A DNA stretch of 64,000 nucleotides, taken from Telopea speciosissima. Lineage: Eukaryota > Streptophyta > Magnoliopsida > Proteales > Proteaceae. A program made the position numbers and the translations under genes. The notes under the pieces are model-generated. The model did no database searches, was not told the origin of the DNA, and saw only the letters and a list, made by a program, of their open reading frames with translations. The stretch is taken from positions 1,008,127 to 1,072,126 of the forward strand of contig NW_025317348.1 of the NCBI RefSeq assembly GCF_018873765.1, given 5' to 3'. This document shows positions 56,940 through 64,000 of the stretch, piece by piece (the stretch's first letter is position 1; each line of letters begins with the position of its first letter).

Positions 56940-57182
56940 GGAAGGCATGTTACTGATGGAAGTCTTAGAATTCATATAGTTGTCATATCATATATAAAGA
57001 AAATGTACGTTGAGAAAACAATCTCAACAACCTAAGATATGCTGTTAGGAGGTCTTGTTGTTTGTCAGTTGTTACGATAGTTAAGTTGTTGTTTATTCTC
57101 CCGTATGTATTTCCTATATATTGATTCAATACACTTGCATGTTCATTGGGTTGACACCAACAGGAAGGGATGTTACTGATGG
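56940..57182. repeat. 20-bp direct repeats flanking an LTR-like segment
   Basis: GGAAGG(C/G)ATGTTACTGATGG occurs at 56940-56959 and 57163-57182 (19 of 20 identical). The segment 56948-57162 starts TGTT and ends AACA and contains a TATATAAAG box, like a short copia solo LTR. The flanking bases do not form a clean target-site duplication, so this reading is unsure. Confidence 0.4.
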
Positions 57183-57619
57183 CTGGCTTTGGTAGTAGTA
57201 GTGCTGTGGGCTAGCTTGGCTCTTTCTGGCTTTGCTGGCTTTCTTCTGGCTTTTCCACCTAGCCGCCAGAGAGTAGGTCTCTCTCTGAGCGTATCACCTG
57301 TAGATGAGTAGCATTTAATGACAATACTTAGCATGTCGAAAACCTATAGATGGGCATTGCGTTGTAAAATCGGATGAACGGTTTCGAGTTCTGGAGTTGG
57401 GCCACAACGTATCATTAGGGGTGAGGCGGCAGCGCGCTTCTCGTGCCAAGTCGAGATCTTTGCCCCAATTCTCCTTAGACTTAAAGAGTTCCTGTGTGGG
57501 TGGATTCCCCTCCTCCGATAGGGCCAGCTCCGATCTGGACGTTGTGATCTATATCACATCGATGCGTTATGCGCTTAGATCTGTACATCTCATCGGCGTA
57601 AACTACTAACGATACCCCT

Positions 57620-59709
57620 TACTCCGAGGTCCCCTACCAACCAAAGCCGTCCCTATGCCATACTTGGGCACCTTAGGCATCATGGATGAAGGAACACCAT
57701 GCATGATCCCAACAGTTAATGTGAAGACTAGTGTGCCCACTTTATCTGCCTTGCAGCTTGTCAAGGGAGTCAAGAAGGGCGAAGAAACCTTTGTGGCTGC
57801 GCTAGATGGGGATGAAGAAAATGGGTCAAGTGAGGAGCTACCGACTGTACTGTAATAGCAGAAGTCCTTGAAGAGTTTAAAGATGTTATGCCACCGAAGC
57901 TGCCGAAGAGACTTCCACCTAGGAGAGAGGTGGATCATCGCATTGAGCTGGAACCAGGGGCTAAGCCACCGGCAATGGCACCTTACAGGATGGACCCACC
58001 GGAGCTAGAAGAGCTGAGGAGGCAATTGAGGGAGTTGCTGGATGCCGGATTTTTTCAGCCATCAAAGGCCCCATATGGTGCACCAGTGCTGTTTCAAAAG
58101 AAGCACGATGGGAGTCTTCGACTTTGCATCGACGATAGAGCCCTCAACAAGGTAACGATCAAGAACAAATACCCCATCCCTCTCATTGCGGATCTGTTCG
58201 ATCAGCTAGGAGGAGCACGGTACTTTTCGAAGTGAGATCTTCGGTCAGGCTACTATCAGGTCCGAATCGCTGAGGGCGACGAGGCAAAGACTACTTGTGT
58301 CACCCGATATGGGTGCCTTCGACTTTCTGGTGATGCCTTTTGGCTTGACCAATGCCCCAGCAACGTTTTGCACCCTGATGAACGGCCACCCCTACCTGGA
58401 CCGGTTTGTGGTGGTATATCTTGATGACATTGTGGTCTATAGTGGGACGCTTGAAGAGCACGTGGAGCACTTACGAGCTGTCTTCCAGATATTACGCGAC
58501 AACCAGTTTGATGTCAAGAAGGAGAAGTGCTTTTTTGCTCAACAAGAAGTCTTGTTCCTTGGACATCGGATCAAGGGAGGGACCATTTGCATGGACAATG
58601 AGAAGGTGAAGGCCATAGAGGAATGGGATCCCCCATCAAAGGTATATGAGTTAAGATCTTTTCTTGGCCTGGTAAACTACTATCGTAGGTTCATCCAAGG
58701 CTTTTCGGGTCGGGCTGCACCTTTGACTAATCTCCTTAAGAAGAACCAACCATGGCATTGGACGAGAGAATGTCAAGAGGCCTTTGAGGACTTAAAGGGA
58801 GCCATCATGGCTGATCCGGTGCTGGCCTTGCCGGATCATGCTAAGCCGTTCGAGGTACATACCGATGCTTCGGACTATGCCATCGGTGGAGTTCTTATGC
58901 AAGAGGGGCACCCAATCGCCTATGAGAGCCGTAAGCTCAATGACACCGAGCGGAAATACACAGTACAAGAAAAGGAGATGACCGCCATAGTGCACTGTCT
59001 ACGCACTTGGAGACACTATCTGCTCGGGTCAAAATTCGTTGTCCGAACGGATAACATAGCCACCAGCTATTTCCAAACACAGAAGAAGCTCAGCCCTAAG
59101 CAAGCAAGGTGGCAAGACTTCTTGGCTGAGTTCGATATGTGTATCGAGTATAAGCCAGGACGCACGAATCTAGTGGCTGATGCGTTAAGTCGGAAAGCAG
59201 AGCTTGTGAGCTTGAAGCTACAGGAGAGAACTGCTTAGAGCCAGTTTAGGAGCACCCTTTCTGATAGGATCAAGGAGGGTCTACAATATGACGCAGTAGC
59301 TAGGAGCCTACTACAAGCTGTCAAGGAATAAAAACGTCCCTTTTGGGAAAAGGATGGTCTGCTCTACACCAAAGGGAAGAATCTTTTCGTCCCAAGGTGG
59401 GAAAACATACGTAGGGACTTGTTGAAGGAGTGTCACGACACTCGCTGGGCAGGACATCCCGGTCAGCACCGAACAATGACGTTGCTTGGCGCTCGATTTT
59501 ATTGGCCTCAGATGAAAGAAGACGCGGAAAGTTATGTCCAAACCTGTCTTGTGTGTCAACAAGACAAAATAGAACATAAGAAGCCAGGAGGAGAGCTAGA
59601 TCCTTTGCCTATCCTCACCAGACCATTCCTTAGGGAGCAGTGGTTCTTCGTACAGATTCGGCCTAAGAGCGGTGATTACGGGAGAATGTTTTTTGGTTCA
59701 AAACAATAA
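57620..59709 (+). pseudogene. pol: chromovirus-like Ty3/gypsy RT-RNase H-integrase remnant
   Basis: A protease-RT linker (57655-57855) is followed by RT. The first frame (57888-58235) holds [34 protein letters not shown] and [13 protein letters not shown], ending at TGA 58233-58235. After the stop the same frame goes on to about 58308, where one extra G shifts it. The next frame (58297-59238) has [13 protein letters not shown], the intact active site [20 protein letters not shown], and RNase H ([22 protein letters not shown]). An internal deletion lies just before the YLDD motif. The integrase zinc-binding HHCC (H..H at 59428-59460, C..C at 59550-59560) is at 59419-59640, then sequence is lost. 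It is inert nuclear transposon DNA. Confidence 0.88.
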
Positions 59710-60048
59710 AATTCATCACAGGAGAAAAAAGACAGCGTAGACGATAGATTCATCGGATAAAGAGTAGGAACGGAAACGGAGACATTAGACGCCAGCTTAG
59801 ACCTTGGTAAGCGTTTATTCTTCGAAACCTCAGCAGATATGGCAGCCTCAGGTTTCCTCTTTTTATAGGGCGGCCGTTAGGCTGCCAAAACAGACCTTGC
59901 GACCGCTTCTAAGCGACGTTTAATATCATATCAATAAAGTGGCAGCCTCATCAGCGGAACGGATGACGGAGACACTCGAATCAGACGCAGTGGCAATCTA
60001 TTAATTAAATAGGCTGAGGAAAGGGGGTCTGCCATCGGCTGTTTTTCC
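59710..60048. other. spacer, no gene seen
   Basis: The sequence after the broken integrase shows no coding sense that I can recognise. Confidence 0.35.
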
Positions 60049-60396
60049 TTACGACCAGGAATAAAAACCTCGGGAGCAGGGAGAAGAGCTCGAGCAGCAG
60101 ATTGGCGTGTTTGCCTCAGGAACTTCTACTTCAGAAAGGCCGCCATCTTTCTTAGCAGCGGGGGAATTGGCGCAACTCGTCACGGCAACAGACTTGAATA
60201 AAGGACCATCAGGCAAATAGCAGGCTTGGAAAGAGTTGAGGCGCGAGTCAGAACTCTGCCACCAGTCATGGTAAATTACTAGTGATGTGGGCTTATAGTC
60301 GTTCGGCTGAATTTTCCATTTCACATCAGAGAAATTTGCGTAATGATCCCAAGCGGTGCGAATATCCTGGAAGGGCAGAAAAGCCTTGCGTACCAA
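60049..60396 (-). pseudogene. 115-codon ORF, possible plant-mobile-domain tail
   Basis: The frame contains FLPFQDIRTAWDHYANFSD and LVIYHDWWQSSDSR. The Tyr-x-x-Trp-Trp feature resembles the end of plant mobile domain proteins carried by several transposons. The C-terminus is Ser/Cys/Pro-rich and may be off-frame. This is a weak composition-level guess, and it could be an unrelated nuclear scrap. Confidence 0.25.
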
Positions 60397-63040
60397 AGAA
60401 TTGAAACTACTACCGGGAAAGGAGCGGGCGGGGCAAGCTTTTATAATGAATTATACCAGACCTATACAACTCACATAGGTTTACCCTCCCTCCCTTGCCA
60501 TAGCAGCGGCAACCCCAATAGAAGTGGTAATCGCAGCTCCATTCCCTCCTTCCCGAATAGAGGTTGGTAGTCCCAATCTCACCATAGCAGATCGAACCTC
60601 GGTACAAAGGTTTCATCGGCAGGATCACGCCTCCCCGCTATCCGCCTTTAAGTGATAGGGTTCCAAACCTTGCTTTCGCCTAGCTGTCTATTGAGTCGAC
60701 TACTTCGGGTAGGGAGTGAATATTCGATGGATTTCATTCTGGTTTCGACCCTTGTGACTTCTTTCTTCTCTACAAATGGTAGAGCACAGGTCAGTAGAGC
60801 AGGTGTATCGTTTTCATAGCAGGCCTAGCTTCATAGCAGGTTCATAGCAGGCATAGCTTTTCTTCGCTCGCACGGTTCGCAGGTTGGAAAAGTCCCTTCG
60901 CAAGAGATAGAATCGGAAAGCCAGAAAGAAGAGTTTGTTTTCCTCCTTCTCGAACTCCTCTCCGTCCCTTGGAAAGACTTTTTCCTATGATGGTGATTCC
61001 TAATATGAACGAGACAGGGGGAACGACTATTGCTGGCCTGGCTACTCATCTAAGCTCCTCGCTCGTCGGTATTAACAAAAGTTCCAACCTGACCTTCTCT
61101 ACCCGCACAATCGCCACACGTAATTGGCACACACGAAACCGGCCGGATCAAGGTGGCTTGCCTGCCCGCCCAAGCATTCAAAATGAGGAAAGAAAGAATG
61201 AAAGCAAGCTACTCGTCTCCAACACCGGATCAGGAGTTCCGGATAGCCCCTACCCTATGGTGATTCGTCTATCATCCATGGTCAGCTCTTGCTTCCACTC
61301 TCGTCGATGGGAAGCTCTTGTCTGGCGACTAAACCTCTTTTATTGACATTACCTTTGGTTTCTTCACCTACTCGTCCTCAATTAACATTCCCTTCTCTTC
61401 CCTTCTCCTACTCCCTGATCTACGACCACCCTTTTCTTCTTGCTCTTTCCACTGCAAGGTCTAAAGACGCCTTTCTATATAGACTTTACGGATAGGTCTA
61501 TATAGTCCTGTTCTGCCTGTTCTGAGTTGTCTATCTCCTCCTCAATCCGTTTGCCGGGCCTGGTCCAGGTTCGGGTGGGAATGCTCGCTAGGGAATAGAA
61601 TCATTTTTTCAGGCAGGTAGCCTGATCTACGACCAACCTGCTCCTTCATCATCGGCTTGTTGGAGTGGCGGGGAATCTGGTACTGGCAATCCTAGAGGAG
61701 ATTCGAGAGAAGTAGGAGAGGAGAGGGTAGGGGTTGACATTCGACTATTCCCTTATCGGCTTGGGCTATCTCTTCTCGGCAAGCGAAGGGTCCAAAGGAC
61801 TATCATATTGATAGGGGCGATTCGAGTCATCGATTCAATCCCCACCCATCAGTCTCGTATACACTTAGAGGGGTCCGTTCGGATGCGTCGGAACCCCAAC
61901 ATTGATTTATCAATTCAAATGGAGTTGGCGGTAGGTGGGCTTGCGGAATCAGAAAGAAGTGAGTCGGGTAGTGCGCATGAAGGAATGGTTCTGATCTCGC
62001 TTGCTTTTATCCGCTTTCCTTGCGTTATTGTCTCGCTTCGCTCGTATGATTTATGGCTTTTATCTCCACCCGCAGCCTGCTTTAGTGCTTTCGAGCTTTT
62101 AGCCGGAATCAAGACTTGAAAATCAAGCCAAGTGCCATCAAGCTCGCCTACTGACTGATCAGGAGAATTTGAATCGCGGATTCTTGGTTTATGGCTCGTT
62201 CTTTCTACTCGCTCGCAGGCTCGTTCTCTCCACGATAAGGATTTTGCTCTCGCTCCTCTCGTCGCTCGACTTGGATTCAGTCATGACTCGCTGTAGACAA
62301 TTGTGGGCTTTCCGCAGATTCTTTACTTGAATCCCTGTCCTACTCACTTCCTTGCTGCTTTATCGCTTGCAAAGGTTTCTTAGTAGTTATGTGTAGTCAA
62401 CTTTGCAAGCCCTGAACTTGAGCTCACATGCCAATACTTGCCTACCTGCCGGAAAGAGAGAAAGAAGAAAATCCTTGATGACTCGCTTGGAAAGAAAGAT
62501 AGTGAATTATATCCGCTGGCTCGCTTGCCAACGGAACGAGACGGAACTTTCTTCTTTCTTTAATCCAAAGAACGGACAGCTTTCGAGCTTGACATCTGCT
62601 GAACAACTACACTCTTCCAGAGCCTCGCGTGCTTTCTCAAAGCGTTGCTAGCTGAACGGCTGAACAACTAGCTTTAGGCTTACTCGTAGCGTTGCTAGCT
62701 TGACGACTTTCTTTCTTAGAACTTTTTGGATTTATAAAGAGGCCACCAATTAATTCATTATCATACTCTAAAAAGTTAGAATGGCTTAATTGGTTTTGGT
62801 TTGGACTCTGCTCTCACTAACGTCGTAGAAAGCCATTCGTCAAGCGACCAAGCAATATGTGTCAATGTACTCTTTCTGTACCCCGATACCTATTGAGGTT
62901 TGGAACCCTGCACTCTCGTAGTAAATTCTCCTTTCCTCGATGAACTGATGAACTAAAGTCCGGGCTGGAACAAAAATCTCATTAGATGTGGAGCGCGATA
63001 AAATAATTTTTCTCTCCAAGCGAAGAAAAGAAGAAACTCC
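60397..63040. other. spacer, no recognised gene
   Basis: Frames are short and unsupported. GATCTACGACCA words (61416, 61625) relate loosely to the TCTACGATCAGCT family found at both ends of the window. Confidence 0.4.
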
Positions 63041-63354
63041 ATGAGCGAAGAAGAAACTCCTGAGCGCTAGCGCGCCAGAACCAAGCAACGGCTAGCGCGC
63101 CAGAACAACAAAGACAAGGCTTCTGTTGTGCCCCAGCAAGAAAAAGCCTACCGCTATATAAACGGGCTTACGCCCATGCAACCAAGCAACGGCTAGCTGA
63201 TCTACGAGCACCGTTGCGCTAACGCAGCAAGAAAAGCGCTAACGCCCCAACTATAAACGGGCGTGCTAACGCGTCAAAGCATGCTAACGCGTCTTAGTAA
63301 TAGGTTTGTGAGCTGATCTACGAGCACCCTTGCTTCTTTGGTCTACGATCAGCT
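63041..63354. repeat. short repeat cluster (GCTAGCGCGCCAGAAC, GCTAACGCGTC, GCTGATCTACGAGCACC)
   Basis: GCTAGCGCGCCAGAAC occurs twice (63066 and 63091), GTGCTAACGCGTC and ATGCTAACGCGTC once each (about 63262 and 63281), GCTGATCTACGAGCACC twice (63197 and 63312), and TCTACGATCAGCT at 63342. It is a mosaic of short duplications next to the plastid insert. Confidence 0.65.
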
Positions 63355-63499
63355 AGCGCTCAGGAGTTTCTTCTTTGCTGGGTGTAGCGAAGAAATAGAA
63401 TCGGAGTGCTATTTACATGTACATATACAAGAATTTACATGTAAATTCTTTTAGAAAATAATTATAGATTGATCTATATCAATCCCATATCTTCATACA

Positions 63500-63556
63500 A
63501 TAGATAGTGTGGTAGAAAGGTGCATCTAGTTCTTTCTACCATACTATCTATTGTTT
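63500..63556. terminator. plastid hairpin 3' of psbM
   Basis: CAATAGATAGTGTGGTAGAAAG and its near-perfect reverse complement (one mismatch in 22) are separated by about 12 nt, forming a strong stem-loop. It lies downstream of the minus-strand psbM remnant, as plastid 3' end-stabilising hairpins do. Confidence 0.65.
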
Positions 63557-63671
63557 TGGATCTATATACCGCTGATTCAATCCAGTCCACTCATTTCATT
63601 TAAGACTTTGTAATCCCTTTCATTTCTTCAATCATTGATAAGAACTAATAAATAACTCAAGTTTCATTCAA

Positions 63672-63772
63672 ATGCATCATGAGAACTTACTGTTTTTACG
63701 TAGATGAAAAGTTCTTAAGCAGTAGGAACTAGAATAAACAGTGCAGTAGCAATAAATGCTCGGTACTTCCAT
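63672..63772 (-). pseudogene. psbM: psbM pseudogene (plastid photosystem II subunit M)
   Basis: Read on the minus strand from ATG 63770-63772, the sequence begins with the psbM start (MEV), then has a net 5-nt deletion that shifts the frame. The central membrane stretch AFIATALFILVPTA is exactly kept, then a second small change creates TAA, after which FIYVKTVS is still readable. Normal psbM is a 34-residue plastid membrane protein. Here it is non-functional and sits in transferred plastid DNA. Confidence 0.85.
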
Positions 63773-64000
63773 AATCTCATCATCTTTTTTTTTTCATTCT
63801 ATATCCCTCCCCAGAACAGAAGGAGCGGATCTTTGATCTTTGATTAGTATCCCCTTTCCTTGGATTGGGACGCATACATCGAGAATCCAGTGTGCAATTC
63901 ATTTTGATGAGATAGATAGATTGTCCCCAATTAGTCATATAGGTTACACAGAATCGGAGCTAGAAGAAAGGATAGGAAAAATCATATCATAAAAGTACTC

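Larger units (their letters stand above)
55701..57600. other. spacer with low-complexity Ser/Thr/Ala-type sequence
   Basis: The 56.0-56.9 kb stretch is rich in GCT/ACT/TCT triplets (reading as Ala/Thr/Ser runs broken by stops), similar in style to stretches near 28.65, 41.9 and 42.7 kb. No intact gene is seen. Confidence 0.4.
63400..64000. other. plastid-derived DNA (psbM region), runs past window end
   Basis: This A/T-rich block contains a broken psbM and flanking spacer with typical plastid features: an 18-bp perfect palindrome at 63431-63448, a long hairpin at 63500-63556, and plastid-like spacer from 63785 onwards. Plastid-to-mitochondrion transfer is common in angiosperms. The left border is near 63400; the right border is outside the window. 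Confidence 0.8.

Overview
This window looks like a piece of a flowering-plant mitochondrial genome, probably from a monocot or another early-diverging angiosperm. The evidence is a mitochondrial-type rps2 with a very long C-terminal extension (rps2 has been lost from the mitochondrial DNA of core eudicots), a fragment of mitochondrial sdh3 fused into a chimeric ORF, a linear-plasmid-type family B DNA polymerase, a piece of plastid DNA carrying a broken psbM, and decayed nuclear retrotransposons. Most of the rest is gene-poor spacer with old, diverged repeats. I see no rRNA, no complete tRNA and no classical respiratory gene. The species cannot be fixed from the sequence alone.

Layout. 1-16.1 kb: spacer with short repeats and one possible gag remnant. 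16.1-16.4 kb: tail of a Ty1/copia RNase H. 16.9-20.0 kb: the most unusual locus. An intact 451-codon minus-strand ORF carries an HUH (Rep-type) endonuclease domain fused to a membrane segment and a Ser/Pro-rich tail. A divergent plus-strand copy of its N-terminus is cut off before the catalytic tyrosine, and a small basic ORF lies between them. 20.3-23.6 kb: two decayed repeat arrays. 25.0-26.8 kb: a perfect 898-bp tandem duplication. 27.6-28.0 kb: Ty3/gypsy gag remnant. 29.3-31.1 kb: rps2. 31.6-35.9 kb: integrated mitochondrial plasmid genes, an unknown membrane ORF overlapping a B-family DNA polymerase that carries one in-frame stop. 36-43.8 kb: spacer and repeats. 43.9-44.9 kb: Ty3/gypsy RT/RNase H remnant. 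45.1-53.0 kb: a nearly full internal region of a Tat-type Ty3/gypsy element on the minus strand, with dual RNase H and an antisense extra ORF that still shows a spliceosomal-type intron. 53.3-53.9 kb: sdh3-derived chimeric membrane ORF. 54.5-55.7 kb: LINE RT remnant. 57.6-59.7 kb: chromovirus-like Ty3/gypsy RT-RNase H-integrase remnant. 59.7-63.4 kb: spacer. 63.4 kb to the end: plastid psbM region.

How it fits together. Only rps2 is a convincing housekeeping gene. The Rep-like ORF, the plasmid ORF pair and the sdh3 chimera are the other long open frames. The first two look like captured replicons (a rolling-circle-type and a protein-primed type), and the third has the architecture of many mitochondrial chimeric ORFs associated with cytoplasmic male sterility. 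The transposon pieces are broken by stops and frameshifts and are best read as nuclear DNA moved into the mitochondrion.
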